A stretch of DNA of 64,000 nucleotides from the NCBI RefSeq assembly GCF_000455265.1, contig NZ_HG005139.1, forward strand, positions 2,573,480 to 2,637,479, written 5' to 3'. Source of the DNA: Paenibacillus antibioticophila (lineage in GTDB: Bacteria > Bacillota > Bacilli > Paenibacillales > Paenibacillaceae). Shown here piece by piece: positions 1 to 8,881 of this stretch. Each line of letters starts with the position of its first letter. Position 1 is the first letter of the stretch. Made by a program: the position numbers and the translations under genes. Under the pieces are notes generated by a model, which saw only the letters and a program-made list of their open reading frames with translations, did not search any database and was not told the DNA's origin.

Positions 1-717
1 GGAGGTCTTCCGGTAACGAACATATCCAAGGGCATCCTCCCCGTTCAGATGCTGGGGACCTTCCTTCAGATTAATATCCGTACCGTCAGCCGTATCGCGA
101 TAGCACATGTCTGCATCCACATTCACATCAACACCGCCAAGCGCATCTACAATGTCCCTGAATCCCTGGAAGTTCAATACGGTAACATAGTCAATCGGTA
201 TATCCATATATTTCCCGAGCATCGTCTTCATTTCATCCTCGGCGGAAACTCCCGATTTCTTCTCGGCAACCAGGAAGTTCGGATAGAATGCATTGAGCTT
301 ATTCGTCTTGTATCCGTCCATTGAGAAACGCGTATCCCGCGGTAAAGATACTACGGTGGCAGATTTCGTGTCGGGATTCATCGCAATGATCATAATGACA
401 TCGCTCAGATGTGTCCCTGTCTCGGGCCTGTAATCCGTCCCTAACAAGAGCATTGTGATCGGTTTGACCTTGGCAGATTCTTCAGGAGCCACCTCGACGT
501 CACTGCCTGTGTCTTCAATAACCTTGTCCAGCGTAAGGTACAAATAACCAATATAGGCGCCAACACCAATTATAGCCACGATGATGATGCTTAGAAATAT
601 CTTCAGAAATGTTTTTCCTGCTGATTTCTTTCGCTTTTTCGATTTGGAAGCTTTATTAGCAGGAGCAATTCTTTGGCTTTGCCCCCGAGGAGGCAAGCCG
701 CTGTTGGAAGAACTCAT
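1..717 (-). CDS. LCP (LytR-CpsA-Psr) family protein, C-terminus cut off by window edge
   Basis: The minus-strand frame starts with ATG at 717 (MSSSNSGLPPRGQSQ) behind a GTTGAGG ribosome site and stays open to base 1, so only the first ~239 residues are seen. A basic cytoplasmic tail (KASKSKKRKKSAGK) is followed by one membrane segment near residues 35-57 (FLKIFLSIIIVAIIGVGAYIG). An extracellular LCP core follows, with LLLGTDYRPETGTHLSDVI, VSLPRDTRFSMDGY and KTNKLNAFY, then VDALGGVDVNV. These Asp/Arg-rich motifs are typical of the phosphotransferases that attach teichoic-acid-type polymers to peptidoglycan. Which polymer is attached cannot be told here. Family assignment is secure; the exact paralogue is not. 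Confidence 0.9.
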   Translation of the reverse strand, partial: MSSSNSGLPPRGQSQRIAPANKASKSKKRKKSAGKTFLKIFLSIIIVAIIGVGAYIGYLYLTLDKVIEDTGSDVEVAPEESAKVKPITMLLLGTDYRPETGTHLSDVIMIIAMNPDTKSATVVSLPRDTRFSMDGYKTNKLNAFYPNFLVAEKKSGVSAEDEMKTMLGKYMDIPIDYVTVLNFQGFRDIVDALGGVDVNVDADMCYRDTADGTDINLKEGPQHLNGEDALGYVRYRKTS

Positions 718-813
718 GAACCTCAACACCTAATTTCATCTGGATTATGTCACATGAATAAGAACGTTGCAGAAGCCTGCAAGGTTACAGCATGTACCAC
801 AGACAGACAAGCA

Positions 814-1122
814 TTAGTCTTGCTTGCTCACAGCTGTTGACGAAAGGGATTCCTTCCGCTTGCGCCGGCCCTCTACAAAATAGCGGATTCGAACCATCAG
901 CATCAGGATAACCGCTACTAACAGGCACTGAATAATCGGCAGTTTGTCGATTTGAAAAATGAGCAGAAGGAATGAACCGATTGCCATGATCACATACAGC
1001 ACGATTTCTTTAAGCAATGGAAGCTTTTGCTGTGCCCGAAAGACCTTGTTGTATACGAAAGCCACCAACACAAAAATAAGAATATACGATATTACCGGAT
1101 TTTGCGCCAGCCAAGCTTGCAT
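814..1122 (-). CDS. ylaH: YlaH-like membrane protein
   Basis: This 102-residue protein has three hydrophobic stretches (about residues 9-25, 38-57 and 62-78) and a basic, polar C-terminal tail (EGRRKRKES). It matches the YlaH-like family in length and character. Its position directly after typA (39 bp gap) is the same ylaG(typA)-ylaH order as in Bacillus subtilis, which supports the name. It starts with ATG at 1122 behind GAGGGAATCCGCT. The function of YlaH is not known; a small integral membrane protein is all the sequence shows. Confidence 0.7.
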   Translation of the reverse strand: MQAWLAQNPVISYILIFVLVAFVYNKVFRAQQKLPLLKEIVLYVIMAIGSFLLLIFQIDKLPIIQCLLVAVILMLMVRIRYFVEGRRKRKESLSSTAVSKQD

Positions 1123-1160
1123 AGCGGATTCCCTCCTTCTCGCACTTGCTTATATTTCTA

Positions 1161-3002
1161 TTATAGATTGGCTTCTGCCATTTTGCGATGTTTTTCGGCA
1201 CGTTCCCGTTCGCTCTTGTTCAAAATTTTCTTTCTCAGGCGAATAGACTTCGGCGTAATCTCGCAATATTCATCATCATTCAAATATTCCAGCGCCTGTT
1301 CCAGCGAGAACAGACGAGGCGTCTTCATCTTCACGGTATCGTCCTTCGTTGCGGAACGAATATTGGTTACCTGCTTCTCCTTACAGATATTCACAACAAT
1401 ATCGTTATCTCTTGTATGCTCGCCGACGATCATCCCTTCATAAATCTCGACCCCAGGTTCCAGGAACAAGGTGCCCCGGTCTTCGATCGAAAGAATCCCG
1501 TAAAGCGTGGATACCCCATTTTCGCTAGATACCAGAACCCCTTCATGACGTCCGCCAACCTGCCCGCCAACTCGAGGTCCATAGCTGTCAAAGGCATGAT
1601 TCATGACTCCGTAACCCCGTGTCAGTGTAAGAAAATGTGTCGCATATCCGATCAAGCCACGCGCAGGAATCAGAAACTCAAGACGCACCTGACCTGTTCC
1701 GTTATTAATCATGTTCACCATCTCGGCTTTGCGTGTTCCGAGACTCTCCATAACAGCGCCCATGCTTTCTTCTGGGACATCAATCAACAGACGTTCGATC
1801 GGTTCCATCTTGACACCATCAATTTCCTTGATAATTACTTCAGGCTTCGAAACTTGCAGCTCATAGCCTTCACGGCGCATATTCTCAATCAGAATACCCA
1901 AATGAAGCTCTCCGCGTCCCGATACAATGAAGGCATCCGGGCTATCGGTTTCATCCACACGAAGCGACACGTCCGTCTCCAATTCCTTTAACAACCGCTC
2001 ACGAAGCTTGCGGGAGGTGACCCATTTCCCTTCCCGGCCAGCAAACGGACTATTATTTACGAGGAAGGTCATTTGCAGGGTCGGCTCATCAATCTTGAGC
2101 ACCGGCAATGCTTCAGGGTGATTCGGGTCGGCAATCGTCTCACCGATATTAATGTCCTTGATCCCGGCGATGGCCACAATATCCCCGGCACCAGCTTCTT
2201 CGGTTTCTACACGGCGGAGGCCCTGGAAGCCGAATAACTTCTCGATGCGCGCAGACTTCTTGCCGCCTTCGCGCGTCATTACAGTGACAGGCTGTCCTTG
2301 ACGGATCACACCGCGATTCACACGTCCGATCGCAATCCGTCCCAGATATTCATTATAATCCATCAAGGTCACAAGAAATTGCAGAGGTTCCTCTACGGTT
2401 TCAGTAGGTGCGGGGATTTTTTCAATAATGGTCTCATAGAGAGCAAGCATATTGTCATCCTGTTTCTCAGGATCCAGACTGGAGGTTCCGTTCAATGCGG
2501 AGGCGTAGACAACCGGGAATTCCAACTGCTCGTCATTTGCTTCCAGCTCGATGAACAAATCAAGTACTTCATCGATAACTTCTGCCGGACGTGCTGCAGG
2601 GCGGTCGATTTTGTTCACTACGACAATCGGGGTAAGTTGATGCTCAAGTGCTTTGCGGAGTACGAATTTGGTTTGCGGCATGCAGCCTTCATAGGCGTCA
2701 ACCACAAGCAACACGCCATCCACCATTTTCATGATCCGCTCTACCTCTCCGCCAAAATCGGCGTGTCCCGGAGTATCCACGATGTTAATCAGGTAATCCT
2801 TGTAAGTGATCGCTGTGTTTTTAGCCAAAATGGTAATCCCACGTTCACGCTCCAGATCGTTGGAATCCATTGCGCGCTCCTGCAAGGCTTCATTTTCGCG
2901 GAAGATTCCGGATTGTTGAAGCAGTTTGTCTACAAGTGTTGTCTTGCCGTGGTCTACGTGAGCAATAATAGCGATATTGCGAATGTTTGTTCTTTCATGC
3001 AT
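1161..3002 (-). CDS. typA: Translational GTPase TypA/BipA
   Basis: At 613 residues this is full length for TypA/BipA, a ribosome-binding GTPase of the EF-G group involved in 50S assembly and stress or cold adaptation. The G1 loop AHVDHGKTT lies at residues 14-22, the switch I RGIT at 54-57, G3 DTPGH at 76-80 and G4 NKID at 130-133. EF-Tu-like domain II follows, then two alpha/beta domains with the BipA-characteristic [17 protein letters not shown] and the C-terminal [15 protein letters not shown] region. It starts with ATG at 3002. It is separated from the upstream membrane-protein gene by a hairpin terminator and is probably co-transcribed with ylaH. Confidence 0.96.
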   Translation of the reverse strand: MHERTNIRNIAIIAHVDHGKTTLVDKLLQQSGIFRENEALQERAMDSNDLERERGITILAKNTAITYKDYLINIVDTPGHADFGGEVERIMKMVDGVLLVVDAYEGCMPQTKFVLRKALEHQLTPIVVVNKIDRPAARPAEVIDEVLDLFIELEANDEQLEFPVVYASALNGTSSLDPEKQDDNMLALYETIIEKIPAPTETVEEPLQFLVTLMDYNEYLGRIAIGRVNRGVIRQGQPVTVMTREGGKKSARIEKLFGFQGLRRVETEEAGAGDIVAIAGIKDINIGETIADPNHPEALPVLKIDEPTLQMTFLVNNSPFAGREGKWVTSRKLRERLLKELETDVSLRVDETDSPDAFIVSGRGELHLGILIENMRREGYELQVSKPEVIIKEIDGVKMEPIERLLIDVPEESMGAVMESLGTRKAEMVNMINNGTGQVRLEFLIPARGLIGYATHFLTLTRGYGVMNHAFDSYGPRVGGQVGGRHEGVLVSSENGVSTLYGILSIEDRGTLFLEPGVEIYEGMIVGEHTRDNDIVVNICKEKQVTNIRSATKDDTVKMKTPRLFSLEQALEYLNDDEYCEITPKSIRLRKKILNKSERERAEKHRKMAEANL

Positions 3003-3075
3003 GGTCTTTTCTCCAAATCCTTTCGTCTCTATATGTGTTTACTGAAAACAGCTAATCTCAGCCTGAATCACCATT

Positions 3076-3112
3076 AAAACAAGCGCCGGTAATTTGACAT
3101 AACCGACGCTTG
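3076..3112 (-). terminator. Rho-independent terminator after the 3169-3669 gene
   Basis: Read on the minus strand, CAAGCGTCGGTTATG pairs with the later ACCGGCGCTTG across a short loop and is followed by TTTT. It lies in the 166-bp gap between the small membrane protein and typA, so typA probably has its own promoter in the remaining ~70 bp. Confidence 0.6.
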
Positions 3113-3168
3113 GACATATCCCTTATATTATACGCAAATCCATGAAAAATTCAATAACTTTACAAACT

Positions 3169-3669
3169 TCACCAACTTCGGCGGGTATTCCTGCGTCCGC
3201 GTGCAGCAATCAGCCAAATTCCCGCAACAATCATCAAGATGGCAAGCAAGTAGATAAATGCCATCGAGAACAAAGTGAACCCGAACAAAACAAGTGAAAC
3301 AGCGGTCAGAATCAAGGTGACGATCCATAATCCGTTATGGCGCGTGCCCGACAGCAATAAGTATTCATACAGCCCGGCCGCGATTCCGAGAATGAATCCA
3401 GGCCAGATATGCTTCATCGTCTGCCAGCCCCAGATAATGGCGATAAAAAACATAACGCTGTAAAGCACCAGCATGGCTCCCGGGACGAGTAATTCTGCCG
3501 GTCCTTTCCGCCAAAAATATAGCAAGTGGAGTAACAGGCCCGGGATCAATAACAGAAGCGGCCAGAACGCTCTCCCGAGAAAGCCGAATACGCCAAGCTT
3601 ACCGAGCAGGATGATGATCCCCGCGGCTAAAATCAGTATCCCTGTTGTTAGTTTGTTGTTGTCGGACAT
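3169..3669 (-). CDS. Small multi-pass membrane protein, unknown function
   Basis: I take ATG at 3669 (MSDNNKLTTG) as the start because GGAAGGTG lies at good spacing. A longer TTG-started frame to 3705 lacks a ribosome site. The 166-residue product is almost entirely hydrophobic, with about six predicted membrane segments and a basic tail (ARGRRNTRR). The arrangement (TTGILILAAGIIILLGKLG, ...FWPLLLLIPG) resembles the LiaF/DUF5668-type transmembrane domain, but without the soluble C-terminal domain of LiaF. It sits between typA and a TerC gene, with terminators on both sides, so it looks monocistronic. I do not assign a function. Confidence 0.75.
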   Translation of the reverse strand: MSDNNKLTTGILILAAGIIILLGKLGVFGFLGRAFWPLLLLIPGLLLHLLYFWRKGPAELLVPGAMLVLYSVMFFIAIIWGWQTMKHIWPGFILGIAAGLYEYLLLSGTRHNGLWIVTLILTAVSLVLFGFTLFSMAFIYLLAILMIVAGIWLIAARGRRNTRRSW

Positions 3670-3759
3670 CCCATCACACACCTTCCAGTGGACAATGAGG
3701 GACAAGCCGCATCAAAAAACGACATTTCCCTTTGCTTCCAGTTTAGCTGATAACAGCAC

Positions 3760-3799
3760 AAAAAACCACTCTCAACCCCTGCTCTGAGAATGATTTTTT
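3760..3799 (-). terminator. Terminator of the minus-strand TerC gene
   Basis: On the minus strand AAAATCATTCTCA pairs with TGAGAGTGGTTTT around AGAGCAGGGGT, with two G-U wobbles, and ends in a TTTTTT run. The wobble pairs exist only in the minus transcript, which fixes the orientation. Confidence 0.75.
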
Positions 3800-3807
3800 G
3801 AGGGAGA

Positions 3808-4467
3808 TCAGCGTCGCCCGATATTATATTTCCTAATCCAGCCGAACATAATAACCAACACTGCGAGGATGAAGGGAAGCAATTGCGCAAGCGAGGGCAG
3901 CAAGGAAGTAAGCAGCCTGCCCATCTTCGGATCATTCATTAGCATTTCACCTGCAGTATAGGCAAGGATTCCGGCCCCCGCATAGTTCAACAAGGGTACC
4001 TTGTGCAGTAAGGTAGCAATCAGATTACTTCCCCAGATGACGATGGGAATGCTAAGCGCAATACCGATCACAAGAACGGCTACATCACCTTTTGCCAATG
4101 CGGCTATCGCAAGAACGTTATCCAGACTCATGACGAAATCGGCTATAAGAATAACCTGAATCGCCTTCCACAAGGTACCCGCCTCGCGTGCATCGCTCAC
4201 TTCGTCGTGAGGCATCAGCAGTTTGAAAGCAATCCCGGCCAGCATGAGCCCTCCGGCAGCTTGGATAAATGGAATTTTCAGCAGAACAAGTGCAATCCAG
4301 GTGAGGGCGCATCGAAGCATGATGGCCCCCAACGCTCCCCACCATATAGCACGCTTCCGCTGCTTCACGGGTAAATCCTTGCTTGCCATAGCAATGACCA
4401 GCGCATTATCACCGCTTAGCACCAGATTAATTATCAGTATCTCAACCAATAGCAAGAGCTGCTCCAA
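3808..4467 (-). CDS. TerC family integral membrane protein (YjbE-like)
   Basis: The 219-residue protein has seven or so hydrophobic segments. It carries both TerC signatures: LVLSGDNALVIAMA near residue 17 and DFVMSLDNVLAIAAL near 113. In each, an Asp-Asn pair lies inside a membrane helix. TerC proteins are associated with manganese efflux and metallation of exported proteins, or with tellurite resistance. The start is TTG at 4467, chosen because a perfect AGGGGGG site lies six bases upstream. It is transcribed away from a second TerC gene at 4594; the two share a 126-bp intergenic region. Confidence 0.88.
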   Translation of the reverse strand: MEQLLLLVEILIINLVLSGDNALVIAMASKDLPVKQRKRAIWWGALGAIMLRCALTWIALVLLKIPFIQAAGGLMLAGIAFKLLMPHDEVSDAREAGTLWKAIQVILIADFVMSLDNVLAIAALAKGDVAVLVIGIALSIPIVIWGSNLIATLLHKVPLLNYAGAGILAYTAGEMLMNDPKMGRLLTSLLPSLAQLLPFILAVLVIMFGWIRKYNIGRR

Positions 4468-4593
4468 GCTTATCCCCCCTCGATCATAATTATGAAACGA
4501 AGGGCCAAGCTATGCCTGGCAATCATAAAAGGCTGGACAAATGGTGGCATTAGTTTTTTAATACCTATATACCGAATAAGGAAGTGACATCAA

Positions 4594-5316
4594 TTGGATT
4601 TATTTCAGGCAACATTCTGGTTTTCTTTACTCAACATCATCTTTATTGATCTGATTCTTGCAGGCGACAACGCGATCGTAATCGGAATGGCCGCTCGCAA
4701 GCTCCCGCACACGGTTCAGAAAAAAGCGATCCTTTACGGGACTGCCGGTGCGGTCGTGCTCCGGATTCTGGCTACGCTCGTTGTTGTGTGGCTGCTGGGT
4801 ATTCCTTGGCTGCTTGCCGTAGGCGGGGTGATGCTTATATTTATTGCCTATAAAGTTCTGGCCGATGATGGGGATCATGATACCATTGAAGCGAAGGACA
4901 AGCTATGGCCGGCAGTACGAACGATTGTCATTGCAGATGCGGCTATGGGACTCGACAATGTCATTGCTGTTGCAGGCGCGTCGGGACAGCATACCATTCT
5001 CGTTGTAATCGGTCTGCTGATCAGCGTGCCGATTGTTGTATGGGGCAGCACCATTTTCATTAAAATCCTGGGCAGGTTCCCTTGGATTGCCTATATCGGA
5101 GCAGCGGTTCTGGCATATACAGCGTCCCACATGATTACCGAGGAGCCCCATTTCCTTCCCTTCTTTGAAGAGCATGTCGTCCTTCGTATTTTGTTCATCG
5201 CCCTCGTAATCGCCGCTGTTCTTATCGCAGGGTATTTCAAAAAAGCGCGGCAAAAGAAGCGGCGGAAAGAAGCCGAGGCCGCACGAGGTTCAAGCTCAAG
5301 GCCGGCCACCCGGTAA
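4594..5316 (+). CDS. TerC family integral membrane protein
   Basis: A 240-residue paralogue of the neighbouring gene, with the TerC motifs DLILAGDNAIVIGMA near residue 20 and DAAMGLDNVIAVAGA near 114, and a basic Lys/Arg-rich tail (KKARQKKRRKEAEAARG). The start is TTG at 4594 behind AAGGAAGTG; no ATG alternative keeps the first membrane helix. It is divergent from the 3808-4467 TerC gene. Its substrate is not shown; manganese export is the best-supported role in Gram-positive relatives. I see no yybP-ykoY manganese riboswitch in the short upstream region. Confidence 0.88.
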   Translation: MDLFQATFWFSLLNIIFIDLILAGDNAIVIGMAARKLPHTVQKKAILYGTAGAVVLRILATLVVVWLLGIPWLLAVGGVMLIFIAYKVLADDGDHDTIEAKDKLWPAVRTIVIADAAMGLDNVIAVAGASGQHTILVVIGLLISVPIVVWGSTIFIKILGRFPWIAYIGAAVLAYTASHMITEEPHFLPFFEEHVVLRILFIALVIAAVLIAGYFKKARQKKRRKEAEAARGSSSRPATR

Positions 5317-5322
5317 GGTAAC

Positions 5323-5364
5323 AAAAAAAGATCAACCGCAAACAAGCCGGTTGATCTTTTTTTA
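5323..5364 (+). terminator. Rho-independent terminator after the plus-strand TerC gene
   Basis: AAAGATCAACCG and CGGTTGATCTTT form a 12-bp perfect stem with an eight-base loop, followed by TTTT on plus and preceded by AAAA. It can therefore work on both strands, but it closes the TerC gene that ends seven bases before it. Confidence 0.9.
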
Positions 5365-5391
5365 TAGCTGCGCTCCATAAATGCGATTTCA

Positions 5392-5434
5392 GAAAATCGG
5401 CTCTTCAACGCCGAGATGGTTGCGGGAGCCGATG
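5392..5434 (-). terminator. Possible terminator of thiI
   Basis: On the minus strand CATCGGCTC pairs with GAGCCGATT across a ~25-base loop and runs into TTTTC. It lies just after the thiI stop codon. The large loop and short T-run make it a weak call. Confidence 0.4.
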
Positions 5435-5448
5435 GGCGAATCGATCTC

Positions 5449-6684
5449 TTAGAACCAGTTATCCGAAACTGCCGCAGCTTCTTCATTTTGCCGAACTACC
5501 TCTTCATCCGGGCGGATGATCAAGGTCTCCGTATCCGATACCGCAGCTTCAATCAGTCTCTCCAATCCGGCAATACCGGCTTCGATTCGCTCCACGACCC
5601 GCAAGTTAGGATTTGTAGTCGGTGACTTGGGGACGAACAGCGTGCAGCAATCCTCATAGGGCAGGATCGAAATATCGTATGTCCCGATCTCCCTTGCTTG
5701 GCTAATGATTTCCTCTTTATCGATCATGACAAGCGGGCGCAAAAGCGGAAGGTCCGTTACCCTGCCGATTACATTCATGCTTGCCAGCGTCTGGCTTGCC
5801 ACCTGTCCCAGACTATCCCCGGTCACGATAGCCAATGCTCCGTTGCGTTCCGCAAGCAGCGATGCAATCCGCAGCATGGATCGGCGCATCAGGGTAATCG
5901 TCAGGTTTTCCTGTCCAGTTCCTGCAATCGCCGTCTGAATTTCTGTGAAGGGAACTAGATGAAGCTTGATTTGGCAAGCAAAGCGGGACAAGACCTTGGC
6001 AAGCTCGATCACCTTCTCCTCCGCCTTCTTACTTGTAAAGGGGTAGCTATGAAAATGCACGCATTCAATTTCCAGCCCCCGCCGCATGGCAGACCAGCCC
6101 GCTACCGGGCTGTCGATGCCGCCGGACAAGAGCAATAAACCTTTTCCATTTGTGCCCAGCGGGAAGCCGCCGGCTGCCGGAACCACTTCAGAGTACAAGT
6201 AGGTGCCTTGTTCCCGGATTTCCGCGCGCAATTCCAATTCAGGATTATGGACGTCTACCTTCAATTGAGGGCAGAGCTGCAGGACCGGGCTGCCGATCAG
6301 CCGATTCATTTCCTGGGTGCCGTGCGGGAACTCCTTCCATACTCGCCGGGCACTCACTTTGAACCGCATCTGACGATCTGTCGGCAGATCGCAGACAAAG
6401 AGCTTTGCCGCTTCGATGATATCCTCAAGTCTGGAAGGAACGACAACTACAGGGCTAATCGAGGTCACACCGAAGATGTGCTTCAGGATCGAAATGATCT
6501 CATGCGCGGGTTCGCCGTTCAACACGACATAAATCCGGCCATATTCCCTGATAATTTTAACTGCGGGATACTTCTTAAGCAGCACCTTGACATGGGACAG
6601 AGCTGCCTTTTCAAAACGGGAGCGGTTCTTCCCTTTAATCGTTATCTCTCCAAAACGGAGCAGAAGCATATCGTAAGCTATCAT
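5449..6684 (-). CDS. thiI: tRNA 4-thiouridine synthase ThiI
   Basis: The 411-residue protein follows the Gram-positive ThiI plan: an N-terminal ferredoxin-like region (LLLRFGEITIKGKNR), a THUMP domain (about 60-165), then a PP-loop ATPase with SGGIDSP at 187-193. A Cys pair in YEDCCTLFVP lies near 346-347. There is no C-terminal rhodanese domain, as is usual for Bacillus-type ThiI, where the partner desulfurase hands on sulfur directly. It modifies U8 of tRNA. ATG at 6684 lies behind GGGAGAG. It starts three bases after the stop of the NifS-like gene, so the two are translationally linked. Confidence 0.96.
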   Translation of the reverse strand: MIAYDMLLLRFGEITIKGKNRSRFEKAALSHVKVLLKKYPAVKIIREYGRIYVVLNGEPAHEIISILKHIFGVTSISPVVVVPSRLEDIIEAAKLFVCDLPTDRQMRFKVSARRVWKEFPHGTQEMNRLIGSPVLQLCPQLKVDVHNPELELRAEIREQGTYLYSEVVPAAGGFPLGTNGKGLLLLSGGIDSPVAGWSAMRRGLEIECVHFHSYPFTSKKAEEKVIELAKVLSRFACQIKLHLVPFTEIQTAIAGTGQENLTITLMRRSMLRIASLLAERNGALAIVTGDSLGQVASQTLASMNVIGRVTDLPLLRPLVMIDKEEIISQAREIGTYDISILPYEDCCTLFVPKSPTTNPNLRVVERIEAGIAGLERLIEAAVSDTETLIIRPDEEVVRQNEEAAAVSDNWF

Positions 6685-6687
6685 GTT

Positions 6688-7836
6688 TTAATTCTCTCCC
6701 TTTAATCTACGCACGCGGTCCACAGACTTTCCGATCGCCGCGAGCAGCTCCTGAATATCACCTGCTGTATGCTCCTCGGCAAGACTGATGCGAACGCCGG
6801 ACTCGGCCTCAGCCTTGCCGGCTCCCATGGCCAAAAGCACCCGGCTGGGCTCGGCTTTCTTCGAAGAGCAGGCTGACTTTGTAGAGACAAGAAATCCTTG
6901 CTCTTCCAGCATATGCAGGAACGCCTCCGCCTTCATGCCAGGATACGAGAAATGTACGATGTGCGGAGCCACAGCTTCGCCCGAATGAACGATCAGCTCA
7001 GGCCAGGCAGCTAAGCCTTGAATCAGCTGCTTTCGCAGGGCATTTAGCTTGCCTGCGCGTTGCTGTTCACCCTCCTTGGCAAGGCGGATCGCCTTTGCCA
7101 TCCCGACAACGGCCGGGATATTCTCCGTTCCCGGCCGCAGGCTATCCTCCTGTCCGCCGCCCGACATGAGCGGAACAAGCGAAAGACCTTCCCGCACCAT
7201 GAGCAGTCCGGCCCCTCTCGGTCCCCTTAGCTTATGCGCAGAAAGGCTATACAAATCAATTCCGCTGTCCATGAGAGACAGCGGAACTTTACCAAAGCCC
7301 TGGACACCGTCGACATGGAAAATCACGCGAGGATGTTCCTTTTTAAGTCTGCGTCCAAGCTCTTCCACGGGCTGGATGCAGCCTGTTTCATTGTTCACGT
7401 GCATCACGGACAGGAGAACCGTATCCTTGCGCACGGCGTCAAGCCCATCCTGCACAGAGATTTGCCCGTTTTTATCCACGGGGAGAAAAGTAACCTCCCA
7501 GCCCTGCTTCTCTAACTGAACATAGCATTCCCATACCGAAGGATGCTCGACCTGGGTGGTAATCAAATGTCGGCCGCGGCCAGCATATCGCATTGCTGCT
7601 CCCTTTACGGCCAGGTTATTGCTCTCAGTGGCTCCGGAGGTAAATATAATTTCTCCGGGCTTTACGCCAAGCGCGGCGGCGCATACCTCCCGTGCCTTTA
7701 TAAGCAGTCTTCCGCTCTCCTCGCCAAGCTTATGCAGGGAGGAGGGGTTGCCATAATGAGCAGCCATCACCTCTGCCACAGTTCGCACTACATCTTCATA
7801 AGGCGGGGTTGCAGCGGCATGGTCAAAATATTTCAT
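6688..7836 (-). CDS. nifZ: Cysteine desulfurase, NifS/IscS-like (sulfur donor to ThiI)
   Basis: This is a PLP-dependent class V aminotransferase-fold enzyme of 382 residues. It has the Schiff-base lysine in SAHKLRGPRGAG (about K202), the cofactor-binding HVDGVQGFGK, and the active-site cysteine in STKSACSSKK (about C323), in the short-loop style of thiI-linked desulfurases. I chose ATG at 7836 (MKYFDHAAATPP) because GAGGG lies eight bases upstream. An upstream ATG at 7851 overlaps the previous gene and has a poor site. The tight coupling to thiI matches the nifZ-thiI pair of B. subtilis and implies delivery of persulfide sulfur for tRNA thiolation. Confidence 0.92.
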   Translation of the reverse strand: MKYFDHAAATPPYEDVVRTVAEVMAAHYGNPSSLHKLGEESGRLLIKAREVCAAALGVKPGEIIFTSGATESNNLAVKGAAMRYAGRGRHLITTQVEHPSVWECYVQLEKQGWEVTFLPVDKNGQISVQDGLDAVRKDTVLLSVMHVNNETGCIQPVEELGRRLKKEHPRVIFHVDGVQGFGKVPLSLMDSGIDLYSLSAHKLRGPRGAGLLMVREGLSLVPLMSGGGQEDSLRPGTENIPAVVGMAKAIRLAKEGEQQRAGKLNALRKQLIQGLAAWPELIVHSGEAVAPHIVHFSYPGMKAEAFLHMLEEQGFLVSTKSACSSKKAEPSRVLLAMGAGKAEAESGVRISLAEEHTAGDIQELLAAIGKSVDRVRRLKGEN

Positions 7837-7840
7837 ATTC

Positions 7841-8596
7841 TCAGCCCTCATATTTAGCCCGAGCTGCGGCGATCTTTACAATATACCGTTGGGTCTCGCC
7901 CGGCAACAGCTCCAGCTTCTCCATCAGTTGCGAATCCCCGGAAATGCCGAGCTTGGCAAGGCGTCCAGGTCCTGCGTTATAAGCAGCCAAAGCAGTATTC
8001 TCATCTCCGCCGAAACGCTTTATTTGAGCAGCCAGATAACGGGTGCCTGCGTCGATATTTTGGGCCGGATCAAATGGATCTGTTACTCCAAGTCCCTGGG
8101 CCGTACCATCCATCAGCTGCATCAAGCCCTTAGCCCCGGCAGACGATACTGCCTGAGGATTAAAGGAAGACTCCGTCTCAATAACAGCTTTAATCAAGCT
8201 GGCAGATACGCCATATTTTTGTGCGGCTTGCGTAATGAGCGGCTCCAGATCCCCGGCAGTTGCTGAGGAACTCGTGCTTGACCGGGCTGCAAGCAGTTGG
8301 CTTAATGCCGCAAATGACTCCGTATCCAATCCGGACAGGCCCTCCCAGGCGTTGTCATCGTTCATCATGCCCGAAGAGAGCGTGCTTAAATCTGCAGCGG
8401 TCCACGGAACATTGCTCAAGATATCCTCTTGCCCTGCCGGATCGCCGCTTTCTGCTCTCATTAACTCCTGCAATAATATATCAAACAACGAACGGTCGGT
8501 TTCTGCTTTTGCTCGGCTCTCCGTATTGCTGAAATCGACAGCGCTTCTCGACTGTGTCTGAATCAGCTGCACCATGGTTCTTGGATCAATTTGCAT
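7841..8596 (-). CDS. Lytic transglycosylase with SLT domain (YjbJ-like)
   Basis: The C-terminal ~135 residues form a Slt70-type lysozyme fold. The catalytic glutamate lies in ETESSFNP (about E142), followed by AGAKGLMQLMDGTA, NIDAGTRYLAAQ and ALAAYNAGPG. The N-terminal ~110 residues are polar, Ser/Ala/Asp-rich and low complexity. No signal peptide or membrane segment is visible, as in YjbJ of B. subtilis, so the route outside the membrane is unclear. ATG at 8596 follows GGAGGAATTACC. The next gene starts four bases after its stop, though the functional link to sulfur transfer is not obvious. Confidence 0.87.
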   Translation of the reverse strand: MQIDPRTMVQLIQTQSRSAVDFSNTESRAKAETDRSLFDILLQELMRAESGDPAGQEDILSNVPWTAADLSTLSSGMMNDDNAWEGLSGLDTESFAALSQLLAARSSTSSSATAGDLEPLITQAAQKYGVSASLIKAVIETESSFNPQAVSSAGAKGLMQLMDGTAQGLGVTDPFDPAQNIDAGTRYLAAQIKRFGGDENTALAAYNAGPGRLAKLGISGDSQLMEKLELLPGETQRYIVKIAAARAKYEG

Positions 8597-8764
8597 GACG
8601 GTAATTCCTCCACCTTGTTATGGACAAAGTCTAATATAGCCTTTATTTTACACTTGTTCCACCAGCTTGACCAGCCGTAAGTCAGTTTCCATTCAAAATG
8701 GCAAAAAATCGTGCAAGTGCGCAGCAGTATAAAACAGCTGACGTTTCTGCGTTCCGGGGGTAAC

Positions 8765-8881
8765 GTGTAAAGGTTGCTTACGATCGCTGTTGTTCGCGGA
8801 TTCCTTGGATTGAACTAAGCCTCAAAAGGTAGAAATCCACTCGCAAAGGCGACCGCTTCGCTTCTGCAGCAACCTTCACAC
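8765..8881 (+). repeat. Terminal hairpin module 1 of repeat copy A
   Basis: Outer arms GTGTAAAGGTTGCT (8765-8778) and AGCAACCTTCACAC (8868-8881) pair with one mismatch. An inner stem is formed by TCGCGGATT and AAATCCACTCG. Between the outer and inner arms lies the conserved TACGATCGCTGTTG. The module is the inverse of the one at 9653-9771. Confidence 0.85.

Noticed and set aside
4468-4593. A yybP-ykoY manganese riboswitch before a TerC gene
   Set aside because: The 126-bp divergent region is too short to hold it together with promoters, and I cannot find the conserved paired blocks.
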